In this document: positions 33,545 through 43,102 of the stretch, piece by piece
How positions within the stretch are numbered: the stretch's first letter is position 1
How the letters are laid out: every line of letters starts with the position of its first letter
Assembly: GCF_002367995.1 (NCBI RefSeq)
Contig: NZ_AP018207.1
Coordinates: forward strand, 6,336,646-6,400,645
DNA from: Calothrix brevissima NIES-22
GTDB taxonomy: Bacteria > Cyanobacteriota > Cyanobacteriia > Cyanobacteriales > Nostocaceae
Reading direction: 5' to 3'
Length of the DNA: 64,000 nucleotides
Translations under genes and position numbers: made by a program
The notes under the pieces: model-generated
The model's database searches: none
The model's input: the letters and a program-made list of their open reading frames with translations, nothing else
Told to the model about the DNA's origin: nothing

Positions 33545-36430
33545 ATGGTTAATCCAAATCCAGGGCTTTCATTACTTGACCCTTATGTAAAAATCACTTT
33601 AGGCTCGCTAGGTAGTCAAGATGGAGATACATTTATTATAGGTGATGGTAAATTAATAAGTGCCTCAGTAACTCTAGGTGAAGGTAAAGTTCAATCTAGC
33701 TGTAGCTTTACTGTATTAGATCCAGATAAAAAGTTAGCTGATAAATACTTTTCTTATATTGAAACAGTAGGTGGATTAGATCCAATTCCTGATCCTGAAG
33801 CCCAATCTAATAATAGTAATACTACTCCTGTTACTGACCCAAATCAGTCAAATAGTACAGCAGGTAAAGTCATATTTGATAATGTTCAGGCTTCCACTTA
33901 TGACGGTAAAGGTAAAACAGGTGGTGGAGCTAAAGGGGCTTACGGGGATGTAATAGATTTTAATGGCTATTATGCTGCAATGGTAGATACCAAATACAAG
34001 TATGCTACTATGAGGGTCACCAACTTAGCTAACAATAAATCAGTTGTAGTTAAGGTAGTGGATAGAGGCCCATTTGCTGTAGATAGTAATGGTAATACTA
34101 TCTACCCACTAAGAGAGAATCCTACTAGAAAGATTGACTTAACTCCTAAAGCCTTTAGTGAATTAGCTCCTATTAGTCAGGGAATTATTAACGTAAAGAT
34201 TGAATGGATAGAAGCTGAGACTACCACTGCTTCATCATCTAATAAAAATAAAACTGTACAAGAAATAGTTCAAGAAGACTATCAAAAGACTAAACAGGAA
34301 AAAGCTAGTAATAATCCATTTAAAGCAGAGAAGATAGGTGACTGGCCATTACCTAAAGTTGGCCCTACTAAGTCAATATTATTAATACCAGGGCATTTAG
34401 TTGATACAAATTCTGGAGGGGGTGGAGATACAACATACAATGGTGAAAGTAGGTCTATAGAAAGTGTTGCAAATATATTAACTGTAGAAGTATTAAAAAA
34501 TGAATTATCTAAAGCAGGCTATACGGTATTAACTCCTACTACATCATCAAGAGGATTAGCAGTAGTTAAGGATGATGGTGTTTATAATTCTTCACAACAA
34601 AATGTATTCTTAGATTCTATCACTAAGTATAAAAATCAAGGATATTATGTATCAGAAATACACTTTGATGATGCTGCTGGAGGTGGAGGTGAATCAGGAG
34701 TAATTCCTGAGAGACTTAACAGCGAAAGTAATGGTAGTTCTCTTAGTGTAATGTCCGTAGCATTAGCTAATAAAATTGGATTTTTTCCTTATGGATACAG
34801 GAAAATATTAGGAGCACCAAGAAGGGGTATTTCTATGATAGAAATGGGGCCTATTTCACCATATTCTAGTTATATCTCTAGCGGTAATTATAATGGATTT
34901 AAAGCAGCTATTTTACCTACTGTTAAAAAGATAGTAGAAGCATTCAATACTGTTGCCTCAGCTAGTGCTGCCAGTAAAGCAGCCGAGTCTACGTCTACTA
35001 CTCCCACTAAGGAAGCTGTACCTACTCCAGTTACTCTAGCTGGCTCACAGATTACAGTAGAGTTGGGTTATGGTGGCAAGACAATAGCAGCTTATTCCTT
35101 TATCCATACTGGTTTAAGATTCAGTTTATTTGAACCTAATGCTCTTGAGTTCACTGGTCAAGCTGCCTCCTGGGTAATGACTCAGAGAATTAAGAATACT
35201 GTTTACCAGAATATGAGCTTTAAGAAGATAGCTCAGAGAATCACTAGTAGCTATGGCATGAAGCTAGATATGCCTGAGGAAGGCCCAACTTATAATTATT
35301 TCCCTCAGCGTGGTCAAACTGACTATGAAGCTTTACTGATTGAAGCTAGGAGAATTGGTTACAGGGTGTATACCAAGGGAGCTACCTTATCTATTAAACC
35401 TAGAGCAGGTGTCATTACAGATAAGGAGATATTTGTCCTAGAGTATGGTTCCAATATGGGTACTAGTTTTGAGGCAGTACATCAAGCTCAAAAGGATGCT
35501 GAAGGTGGGGCTAGGTCATCTGTACCAGGAGCTAATAACTCAACTGGGGAAAGGAAATATGAGATTGACCCAGATACAGGTCAAATGGTGCAGAAGAGAA
35601 AGGAGAATGTAATTGGTACTGGTAGAGATTCTGCGATCGCAACTACAGGATCACCAATCAAAGCACCTGCTCCTAAGACTACTGGTACTACTGATAAGCA
35701 GGATGCTGACAGGAAAGCTAATGAGGACAGGATTAAGGGCATTATAGCTAATGCTGACTTTCCTACTACCCCAGAAGCACTGACATTAGACCCGGATACC
35801 CCCTTCTTAACTAAAGGTATTAGTGATTCACTAGACAGAATGTGGGTAGTTGATACAGTGATTCATGTTTATAAGAAAGGGTATTTTAATACTATTATTA
35901 AATGTTATTCTCCCCTTCATAATAAAAATTACAGTGCTGATATAGCTTCTACTGATACAACAAATATTTCATCAACTACTAGTAGTCCTACAGACTTCAT
36001 AATACCAACTAAAGGTGTATATACATCAGAGTTTGGGCCCCGTTGGGGGAGAAACCACAATGGAGTAGATATAGCTGAGATATTAGGTACTCCAATTTAT
36101 GCAGCAGCATCAGGTACAGCTACTATTGGGGCAAGTGGTTGTCTCTTTTCTCCAATTGGAAATAATGTTATTAATCGTGGATGTGGTGGAGGATTTGGTA
36201 ATCATGTAATTATTAATCATGCTAATGGTTATCAAACTATATATGCTCATTTAAGTGAAATAACTATAGAAAACAATACTCAAGTATCTCAAGGTCAAAT
36301 GATAGGTAAAATGGGCAATTCTGGAGCATCTAACGGAACACATTTGCATTGGGAAGTTAGATTGAATGGTAAACCTATTAATCCAGGAAGTGTAGTTAAA
36401 CTACCTTTTTTATTAAGTCGTATATTTTAA
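33545..36430 (+). CDS. baseplate hub with three cell-wall hydrolase domains
   Basis: 961 residues, mosaic. Residues 1-75 form the start of a gpD/gp27-type hub. Residues ~108-222 form an RlpA-like double-psi barrel (VVVKVVDRGPF, RKIDLTPKAFSELAPISQGI). Residues ~276-467 form an amidase_3-like domain with His284 (LIPGHLVD), Glu301, His373 (SEIHFDD) and Glu433 (SMIEMGP) at the zinc/catalytic positions. Residues ~495-800 are the rest of the hub (FFP-type FPQRGQTDYEALLIEARRIGY, late-control-D style). Residues ~815-955 are an M23 peptidase with His838/Asp842 (HNGVDIA), His902 and His933/His935 (GTHLHWEV). All expected metal ligands are present. It should locally open peptidoglycan during tail penetration. 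Confidence 0.85.
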   Translation: MVNPNPGLSLLDPYVKITLGSLGSQDGDTFIIGDGKLISASVTLGEGKVQSSCSFTVLDPDKKLADKYFSYIETVGGLDPIPDPEAQSNNSNTTPVTDPNQSNSTAGKVIFDNVQASTYDGKGKTGGGAKGAYGDVIDFNGYYAAMVDTKYKYATMRVTNLANNKSVVVKVVDRGPFAVDSNGNTIYPLRENPTRKIDLTPKAFSELAPISQGIINVKIEWIEAETTTASSSNKNKTVQEIVQEDYQKTKQEKASNNPFKAEKIGDWPLPKVGPTKSILLIPGHLVDTNSGGGGDTTYNGESRSIESVANILTVEVLKNELSKAGYTVLTPTTSSRGLAVVKDDGVYNSSQQNVFLDSITKYKNQGYYVSEIHFDDAAGGGGESGVIPERLNSESNGSSLSVMSVALANKIGFFPYGYRKILGAPRRGISMIEMGPISPYSSYISSGNYNGFKAAILPTVKKIVEAFNTVASASAASKAAESTSTTPTKEAVPTPVTLAGSQITVELGYGGKTIAAYSFIHTGLRFSLFEPNALEFTGQAASWVMTQRIKNTVYQNMSFKKIAQRITSSYGMKLDMPEEGPTYNYFPQRGQTDYEALLIEARRIGYRVYTKGATLSIKPRAGVITDKEIFVLEYGSNMGTSFEAVHQAQKDAEGGARSSVPGANNSTGERKYEIDPDTGQMVQKRKENVIGTGRDSAIATTGSPIKAPAPKTTGTTDKQDADRKANEDRIKGIIANADFPTTPEALTLDPDTPFLTKGISDSLDRMWVVDTVIHVYKKGYFNTIIKCYSPLHNKNYSADIASTDTTNISSTTSSPTDFIIPTKGVYTSEFGPRWGRNHNGVDIAEILGTPIYAAASGTATIGASGCLFSPIGNNVINRGCGGGFGNHVIINHANGYQTIYAHLSEITIENNTQVSQGQMIGKMGNSGASNGTHLHWEVRLNGKPINPGSVVKLPFLLSRIF

Positions 36431-36434
36431 AGAT

Positions 36435-37163
36435 ATGGAACAATTATTTGAAATTTTAAATAATGCTCAAAAAGCATCACAAATAGCTTTCGATTTAGTT
36501 GGTAGAATTAATCAAGCGACCTTAGGGATAGTAGTAAATAACCAAGATCCAGAGAATAAACGTAGGATTAAAGTCTCCTTACCATCTTCTCCACAGGTAC
36601 AAAGTGATTGGTTAAGGAGACTATCAACATCACCTAATATTGATGCTCCATTACCTGCCATAGGCATGACAGTGTTAGTTCTCTTTGCAGAAGGGGTTGA
36701 GACTAATGGATATTACCTTAGTTTAATTAACCAAACTAATCCTCCTAGAGATAAAGAATCAGCACAGGATGATTATTCTGAAGCTATTCCAGGTAATAAG
36801 GTTGTTGAAGTAGGGGGCAATCTTGATGAGGTTATTAGTGGAGATACTACACAATCTACATCGGGAAATGAGGAGCATAGAACCGATGGCAACATACTTA
36901 TTGAATGTGGTCAAGCTATTACCCTAAGGACTGATTCAGGGGCATCCATTACCTTATCTAGTGCGGGATATGTGGAGATTAAAGATGTACTAGGTAGAAG
37001 AATTAGGTTAGGTGGTGTAGGGGGAGTTAATAACCAATGGGATCTTGCAGGTTACCCACTAACGGTAATTAATGCAACCTCATTTACTATTAATGGGAAA
37101 GAAGTAGCGACTGTTGACGCCACTACAAATGAGGGAGATGTAATTACTAATCGTGGGTGGTGA
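36435..37163 (+). CDS. baseplate spike (gpV-like)
   Basis: Residues ~28-95 form the OB-fold of gpV/VgrG-type spikes (LGIVVNNQDPENKRRIKVSLP, GMTVLVLFAEGVETNGYYL). A repetitive beta-rich stem follows (EVGGNLDEVISGDTTQSTSG, ILIECGQAITLRTDSGASI) that would form the needle. It follows the hub gene by 4 bases, the usual order. Confidence 0.8.
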   Translation: MEQLFEILNNAQKASQIAFDLVGRINQATLGIVVNNQDPENKRRIKVSLPSSPQVQSDWLRRLSTSPNIDAPLPAIGMTVLVLFAEGVETNGYYLSLINQTNPPRDKESAQDDYSEAIPGNKVVEVGGNLDEVISGDTTQSTSGNEEHRTDGNILIECGQAITLRTDSGASITLSSAGYVEIKDVLGRRIRLGGVGGVNNQWDLAGYPLTVINATSFTINGKEVATVDATTNEGDVITNRGW

Positions 37164-37169
37164 TAAATT

Positions 37170-37351
37170 CCCCCCTTAGTTAAATGTATTAGTTAAACAA
37201 TTGGTAAACCTCAAAAGGAGAAGAGAGAGAGGAAGAGAAGAGGGAACAGAGGAGGGAGAAGAAGAACACAAGATAGCATAGTACTACTATAGTAACCTCT
37301 ACAAGCCTTATCCTGTATAGCTTTGAGGTCATTTTACACGTTCTCCTTGCT
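37170..37351 (+). repeat. element repeat, copy C, between spike and gp25 genes
   Basis: Shares with copy B the CCCTTAGTTAAATGTATTAG start, a purine tract (GGAGAAGAGAGAGAGGAAGA), AGATAGCATAGTACTACTA (37271-37289), AGTAACCTCTACAA and CGTTCTCCTTGCT (37339-37351), but lacks the TTATTGAGAATA end. It interrupts an otherwise tightly packed baseplate operon and ends about 45 bases before gp25, which favours a promoter/leader role. Confidence 0.8.
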
Positions 37352-37395
37352 CTTCTTAAATAGAAGAATTTGCACAATTACTTATTTATAGAAAC

Positions 37396-37743
37396 ATGAC
37401 AATACAAAAAGGGATAGCTTTCCCATTACAAATTGACCCAATCAGGGGCAACTTAAAGGTAGCTAGTGAAGGGGAACTTACTAAGGGACATATATTATCT
37501 TGGCTCCAGACAGAGGTATTTGAAAGGGTAATGAGACCAACTTATGGATTAAAAGACCCTTTATTTAACTCTATTGATGCTATGTCAAGAATAACAGTTG
37601 AGATAGAGTCAGGATTAGAGCAATATATCCCTACTGCTTCATTTCAAGTAAGTGGTTCTATTAATGATCAAGGTCAAGTAGTAATTTTAATTTACTGGTA
37701 CTACTTAAATGAGGAACAATTACCTATTTCAATTATTTTTTAA
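37396..37743 (+). CDS. baseplate wedge protein gp25/gpW-like
   Basis: 115 residues with the gp25-lysozyme-like family pattern: IAFPLQIDPIRGNLKVASEG, WLQTEVFERVMRPTYGL and ITVEIESGLEQYIPT. It is the most conserved wedge component of contractile systems and initiates sheath assembly. It lies 12 bases before gene J. Confidence 0.85.
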   Translation: MTIQKGIAFPLQIDPIRGNLKVASEGELTKGHILSWLQTEVFERVMRPTYGLKDPLFNSIDAMSRITVEIESGLEQYIPTASFQVSGSINDQGQVVILIYWYYLNEEQLPISIIF

Positions 37744-37755
37744 CAATAATTTAAT

Positions 37756-38934
37756 ATGACTGATATATCATCAATACAATTGTCGAGTGTGATCATTGAT
37801 GAACGTACAGAGGAGGAATTAGTCTCCCAAGCCCAACTTAGAGTATTTAATGCCTCAGGAGGTCAATTAAATGATTTCTCTGAGAATTCGCCTGTAGCTG
37901 CCTTAATTCAAGGTCAAGCTTTTGCTGCTTCTGAACTTCTCTACTGGGTAAATAAACTTCCATTAGCTCTGGTAATAGATTTCTTAAAGGTCACTGGTGT
38001 AGAGCAATCTCTAGGTACTAAGGCAGTAACTACTCTTACATTTACCCTTACTGCACCTCAATCAACTCCCTTTACTATTCCAGAGGGGTTTGAAGTAGTA
38101 GATTCATCTGGTACTTATTCATTCTTCACTGATGCTACTCTTCAGATACCTCCCGGACTTATGGCTGGTTCTGTAACTGCTACTGCTGAGGAAGTAGGTA
38201 GCCAGTACAATCTATCAGCTTACACAATCACTAGAGCTACTCAGCCCCTTAGCTTCTTATCCTCAGTAGTTAATACTGAAGCTTCCTTAGGGGGAACTGA
38301 TGCTGAAACATTAGATCAAACCATAAGTAGAGGATTAACTGAATTAAGAATTAGAAATCTAGTATCAGAAGATGATTATGAAACTGCTGCTGAGGAGATA
38401 TTAGGTCAAGGATCAGTAGCTAAAGCAATAGGTTTACTATCTAGAAATAAGAATGAGGAAGAGTTAGGGGCAGTACATTTATTTCTCCTAAATGCCAATC
38501 AGGAACCCGCTAATGATGCTCAAATTAGTTTAGTAAGTGATTCATTAAGCAAGAGAATTCAACTAGGTACACAGCTTTATATAAGCCCAATGGAGCTTAT
38601 AAGTATCAGTGCATCATTGATAGCCAGAGTAACAACTGGAGCCAATGTTGAACAGGTTATAAATGATTTATGGGAAGCTTATCAAAGCTACCTTAACCCT
38701 TCTACTTATCCACCTGGTCAAGATATTATTCTTAATGAAGTAGAGTATCACCTAAGGCTAACTGAGGGTATTAAGAATATCCAAACACTTGCATTAAATG
38801 GATCTCCTACTAATATATCTTTACCTAATTTATATACTCTACCTTCACCATATTCATTATATGTTCAGTTAGTAGATGGCAGTAGAGTGATATATGCAGG
38901 TGTACGTGGTGCTGGAGAGACTCCTGATTTTTAA
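37756..38934 (+). CDS. baseplate protein J
   Basis: 392-residue gpJ/gp6-type wedge protein, recognised by FNASGGQLNDFSENSPVAALIQGQ, EGFEVVDSSGTYSFFTDA and ETLDQTISRGLTELRIRNLVSEDDYE. The length is typical. It starts from ATG in an AT-rich leader (AATTTAATATG). Confidence 0.85.
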   Translation: MTDISSIQLSSVIIDERTEEELVSQAQLRVFNASGGQLNDFSENSPVAALIQGQAFAASELLYWVNKLPLALVIDFLKVTGVEQSLGTKAVTTLTFTLTAPQSTPFTIPEGFEVVDSSGTYSFFTDATLQIPPGLMAGSVTATAEEVGSQYNLSAYTITRATQPLSFLSSVVNTEASLGGTDAETLDQTISRGLTELRIRNLVSEDDYETAAEEILGQGSVAKAIGLLSRNKNEEELGAVHLFLLNANQEPANDAQISLVSDSLSKRIQLGTQLYISPMELISISASLIARVTTGANVEQVINDLWEAYQSYLNPSTYPPGQDIILNEVEYHLRLTEGIKNIQTLALNGSPTNISLPNLYTLPSPYSLYVQLVDGSRVIYAGVRGAGETPDF

Positions 38935-38936
38935 TT

Positions 38937-39548
38937 ATGACTACATATGAAGCTTGGGTAATAGAAAAAGCCCCAATATTTTCAAGACTCCCAGAAGTGT
39001 ATAGAGATAATCCTGTAACCCAATATTTAGTAACCTTCTGGGATGAGTTATTAATATCAACTAAAGATAAGATTGATGATCTACAGCAAAGGCAGCTTAA
39101 CCCATTAACTTGTGATTCTAACTGGCTTGATTTCTTAGCTCCTTTATGTGGCTTTACAGGCATATATTGGGATAAAAACTGGAAAGAAAATTATAAAAGA
39201 AATTTATTATTCTACTCCTATACTAAAATCTGGTCTAATAAAGGTAGCAGAGAAGCTCTTAGTACAGTTTTATTCTGCTTTGAGATACCACATGAGATTG
39301 CTGGTAGAGGAGATTTTATCTTTGGGCAATCTAAATTAGGACAAGACCCATTAGGTAAATCAGGTTGGGAATATACTGTATACCTAAAGACAATGTATAG
39401 AGATACTCCTCAAGTAGAACTAGTTAAAAAGTTAATTAAACTCTTTGGGCCTTGCTGGTGTAAAGCAGATATTAAATTTGATGATTCTGTTATTAAGGAT
39501 TACCTAATACTTGATGATAATCAACTCATTGTTTACACACTTTTATAA
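38937..39548 (+). CDS. tail protein I (P2 gpI-like)
   Basis: 203 residues. SRLPEVYRDNPVTQYLVTFWDELL and CDSNWLDFLAPLCGF are the usual gpI-family start; the mid part is NLLFYSYTKIWSNKGSREAL. gpI joins wedge J to the fibres. It begins 2 bases after the J stop, so it is coupled. Confidence 0.8.
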   Translation: MTTYEAWVIEKAPIFSRLPEVYRDNPVTQYLVTFWDELLISTKDKIDDLQQRQLNPLTCDSNWLDFLAPLCGFTGIYWDKNWKENYKRNLLFYSYTKIWSNKGSREALSTVLFCFEIPHEIAGRGDFIFGQSKLGQDPLGKSGWEYTVYLKTMYRDTPQVELVKKLIKLFGPCWCKADIKFDDSVIKDYLILDDNQLIVYTLL

Positions 39549-39575
39549 AAATAATTAATTTAAATATATTTAAAT

Positions 39576-41264
39576 ATGAGTCAGATTTTAGGAACTCTCC
39601 TAGATTCTGGAGGCAATCCTATAACAGGTAAGTTGAGAGTTACTCTTTCAGGTAACCTTATAGAAGTTAGTGCTAATCCAGACTCTATATATCTTACACA
39701 GCCTAGTGTATTTACCATTACTAATGGTGTAGTAGATATAAATTTAGATGAATCAGAAACTAAGAAGATAACTTATAGGTTTGAATTCTTTAAGGCTGAT
39801 GGAGAAGGTAATTTAATTGAACCTGCCCTTCTAGATTTTTATGCCTTAGTACCTAATAGCACTCCTGTGCAGCTTGCCAATCTTGTTCCTACTGGAATGG
39901 TAAATGATGTACTAGATACAGGAGCACTAAGAATAGCACAATTAATTGCTTCTGACACTAACCTTTCAGCTAATATAGGTGGGCCTTTCCCTAGAGGTAA
40001 CTGGAGTTCAGAAGTTACTTATAAATATCGTGATTTAGTAAATTATCTAAACAGAACATATATATCTAGAAGTATTCTACCAATTACAGGTATATTACCT
40101 ACAAATGATACTTACTGGATGAGGATACCTGTTGAGGTAAATGGAAGTTTAATATTAGGTTCTGATGTTCCTTATGGAGTAAGCTGGAGTGGTTCTGGTT
40201 TAGCTACTTCTCAGGATGCTGTATATAATAAAATCCAATCTATAATTAATGACCTTAGCTTAAAAGCTAATATCATTAGTCCAACTTTCTCAGGTGTAGT
40301 TAATTTTAATAATACTTTAAAAACTAAACCAGGCAGTACTAATATTCCAGGTCTAGATATTCAGACAGCTAGTGGAGCTAGATCAACCATTAGATTTAGT
40401 GATACTAATGGTTTAACTAGATGGGAGATATTTAAATCTGAGGTAGCTGAGTCTGGTAGTAATGCTGGTAGTAATCTAACTATTAATAGTTATGATGACT
40501 CAGGTAATTTAATTGGATGGTGCATGGATATTAACAGAGCTAGTAGAGCAGTTAATGTTCCTAATCCATCTGCTGGAGATAATTCTACAAGGGTTGCTAA
40601 TACTAGCTGGGTAACTAATAAACTAACGTCATATGCTACATTAAATAGTCCATCATTTACTGGTGTTGCTACATCTACTACACCTTCTGATCCTTTTGAT
40701 AACTCAGCTAGAATAGCTACTACCCAACATGTAAGGAATATTCTTTCTTATTATGCTCCTACATATAGCCCAGTATTTCAAGGTACTCCTACTTTTAATG
40801 GAGTAACTAATTTTAATAGTAGTACTGTTATTAATAATACTTTAACTGTTAATCCTTCTGGAATATTTACTCCTGGGGTAAATATTCAATCATCTAGTGG
40901 TAATAGATCTTGTATAAGATTTTCAAGTAATACTGGAGCAAATAGATGGGAAATATTTAAGAATGAAGCAGCAGAAGCAGGTTCTAATTCAGGCTCTAAT
41001 TTTGTAATAAATAGATATGATGATTCTGGTAATTATCTAGATTATGCCTTCAGTATAGATCGTTATAACGGTAAGGTAACTCTCAATGGTAATACTACTG
41101 TTAATGGTAAACTAAATTGCAATAGCTTAGGTACTGTTTTAGCTACTGATTTAGCTAACTCTGGTGTTGCTGGTAATCCAGGAGATATAGTTATATCTGC
41201 AACTTATTTATATATTTGCGTGGCTAGCAATTCTTGGAAGAGAGTAGCTTTAAGTAGTTTTTAA
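39576..41264 (+). CDS. tail fibre with two internal repeat units
   Basis: 562 residues. The N-terminal ~110 residues (QILGTLLDSGGNPITGKLRVTL...) resemble fibre attachment domains. Residues ~256-322 and ~433-499 are two copies of a ~65-residue unit (for example SGARSTIRFSD..RWEIFKSEVAESGSN and SGNRSCIRFSSNTGANRWEIF), joined by YATLNSPSFTGVATSTTP-type linkers of phage fibres. No C-terminal chaperone (S74) domain is visible. Confidence 0.75.
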   Translation: MSQILGTLLDSGGNPITGKLRVTLSGNLIEVSANPDSIYLTQPSVFTITNGVVDINLDESETKKITYRFEFFKADGEGNLIEPALLDFYALVPNSTPVQLANLVPTGMVNDVLDTGALRIAQLIASDTNLSANIGGPFPRGNWSSEVTYKYRDLVNYLNRTYISRSILPITGILPTNDTYWMRIPVEVNGSLILGSDVPYGVSWSGSGLATSQDAVYNKIQSIINDLSLKANIISPTFSGVVNFNNTLKTKPGSTNIPGLDIQTASGARSTIRFSDTNGLTRWEIFKSEVAESGSNAGSNLTINSYDDSGNLIGWCMDINRASRAVNVPNPSAGDNSTRVANTSWVTNKLTSYATLNSPSFTGVATSTTPSDPFDNSARIATTQHVRNILSYYAPTYSPVFQGTPTFNGVTNFNSSTVINNTLTVNPSGIFTPGVNIQSSSGNRSCIRFSSNTGANRWEIFKNEAAEAGSNSGSNFVINRYDDSGNYLDYAFSIDRYNGKVTLNGNTTVNGKLNCNSLGTVLATDLANSGVAGNPGDIVISATYLYICVASNSWKRVALSSF

Positions 41265-41288
41265 TTTAAATATTGAGAATAATTTAAG

Positions 41289-42377
41289 ATGACAAGAAGG
41301 CAATTTCAAGATGGAGACATCTTCTATGCTGAGGATGCAAACCAAATAGCATACCCTATACCAGATGGTCAGGATTTTATTGGACATGGCCCTAAGATAA
41401 TTGATAATTATCTTGATGATGGTAGTGATCAAATTAAGTCCAGATTCTATAATTTCTACGACAGATTAAAGGTTAGTCATCAATCAGGACTAACCTTTAA
41501 TTATTTAGGAGGTTCTATATTACTTAGTAATGGAAATATTGTTTCTATTGCTAGTGGTTCCTTTAATGTTCCAGATAACTCTACTGTTTATGTATTTGTA
41601 GCTAGTAATGGAACATTACAACAATCTAGTCAATTACCTAATGAATCTTTTCCATTAGCTAAAATCAGCACTTCTGCTGGAATTCTTAATGGTTCTATAA
41701 TTGACCTTAGAGATAAATTAATAGATAGAATTTCACCTTCAACCATTCCTGTTACCCAGATATTACCTACTGGAATGATTGCACCATTTGGGGGTAATTC
41801 AGTTCCTAGCGGCTGGTTATTATGCAATGGCAGTGAATATTCAATCAACAATTACCCTGCCTTATATGCCATTCTAGGTACCGCTTATGGCGGAAATGGA
41901 ACTACTACATTTAGAGTACCTGATTTAAGAGGTAGAGGTTTAATAGGTGCTGGTCAAGGTAGTGGATTAACTAATAGAACATTAGGTCAATCTGGTGGTC
42001 AAGAAACAGTTACCCTAAGTACTTCTCAAATACCTTCACATACTCATGGAATTAATGACCCAGGGCATAGCCACTCTATAAATGATCCAGGACATACTCA
42101 TGGTGTATATGATCCTGGTCATAGCCATAAAGTAAGGGTCAATAGAAATGATGGTACTGGTAATTATATTGCCGATAGTAATGGAGGTCATCAGTTTCTT
42201 GTAACTAATGAATTTGAAGCCTTAACGTCAGGTACTAACATCGGTATCTATGGTAGTGGAACTGGGATTAGTTTAAATGCAGCTAATAGTGGAATTACTG
42301 TTAATGCTCAAGGTGGTAATGGTTCACATGAAAATATGCCTCCTTATCTGGTTATGAATTATATGATTAAAACTTAA
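41289..42377 (+). CDS. collar-domain tail fibre with HxH repeats
   Basis: The C-terminal half is a phage collar domain (GMIAPFGGNSVPSGWLLCNGSEY, TTFRVPDLRGRGLIGAGQG) as in short tail fibres. Three near-identical repeats follow: HTHGINDPG, HSHSINDPG and HTHGVYDPG, then HSHKV. In T4 gp37, HxH motifs bind iron ions along the fibre tip, so metal binding is likely here. It ends GNGSHENMPPYLVMNYMI, also typical. Confidence 0.85.
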   Translation: MTRRQFQDGDIFYAEDANQIAYPIPDGQDFIGHGPKIIDNYLDDGSDQIKSRFYNFYDRLKVSHQSGLTFNYLGGSILLSNGNIVSIASGSFNVPDNSTVYVFVASNGTLQQSSQLPNESFPLAKISTSAGILNGSIIDLRDKLIDRISPSTIPVTQILPTGMIAPFGGNSVPSGWLLCNGSEYSINNYPALYAILGTAYGGNGTTTFRVPDLRGRGLIGAGQGSGLTNRTLGQSGGQETVTLSTSQIPSHTHGINDPGHSHSINDPGHTHGVYDPGHSHKVRVNRNDGTGNYIADSNGGHQFLVTNEFEALTSGTNIGIYGSGTGISLNAANSGITVNAQGGNGSHENMPPYLVMNYMIKT

Positions 42378-42382
42378 ATAAC

Positions 42383-43102
42383 ATGAGAAAATCTTTAACA
42401 AATGGTGATTATGCAGAAGCAGTATTCATAGTAGATTCTGCTGGTAATGCTGCTTCTCTAGGTGGTAGTGGAGGTGGAAGTGGAGATGCTTCTGCTACTA
42501 ACCAGCTAACTCAAATAGATAAATTAACAAATATAGACACAGACCTCGGTTCTGCAGGTGATTCTGCTGCTACTTCAGATACTGGAAGTTTTAGTATTAT
42601 CTCTTTGATAAAGAGAATATTATCCACAAAACTACCAAACTTAGTTAGTAATAGAATCCCTGTTGATGGTTCTGGAGTAACACAACCTATATCTGCATCT
42701 TCTTTACCTCTACCTACTAATGCAGCTTCTCAATCAGATGTATTAGCTGTACGCGATCGCTTAATGCCTACAAGTGGTACTTCAGTATATAGTACTTTAG
42801 GTACAAGTGCTGGAGCTAATATTAAGAACACTGCTGGTACTGTGTACAACATCTCCTGCACTAATGTAAATGCAAGTACTAGATATTTTCAATTATTTGA
42901 TAGCACTTCTGCACCTTCTGGGACTCCCATTAGAAGTTATCCAGTATACGGCAATGGTGGATTCTTAGTAATAGGTCAAGACTTCTTAGGAGGTGCTGGT
43001 ATAAGCTTTAATACAGGCATTACTTGGGGATTTAGTACTACTTCATTAACCTACACTGCTGGTTCAGCTACAGATGTAATTACTACAGTGAGGTATACAT
43101 AA
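42383..43102 (+). CDS. fibre-associated structural protein
   Basis: 239 residues, Ser/Gly/Thr-rich and beta-rich, with a flexible GGSGGGSGDAS hinge near residue 35. The PISASSLPLPTNAAS phrase recurs in shorter form in the gene at 43685 (SLPLPTGASTE), marking related virion proteins. Its stop overlaps the next ATG. Probable decoration or fibre subunit; no family assigned. Confidence 0.5.
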   Translation: MRKSLTNGDYAEAVFIVDSAGNAASLGGSGGGSGDASATNQLTQIDKLTNIDTDLGSAGDSAATSDTGSFSIISLIKRILSTKLPNLVSNRIPVDGSGVTQPISASSLPLPTNAASQSDVLAVRDRLMPTSGTSVYSTLGTSAGANIKNTAGTVYNISCTNVNASTRYFQLFDSTSAPSGTPIRSYPVYGNGGFLVIGQDFLGGAGISFNTGITWGFSTTSLTYTAGSATDVITTVRYT

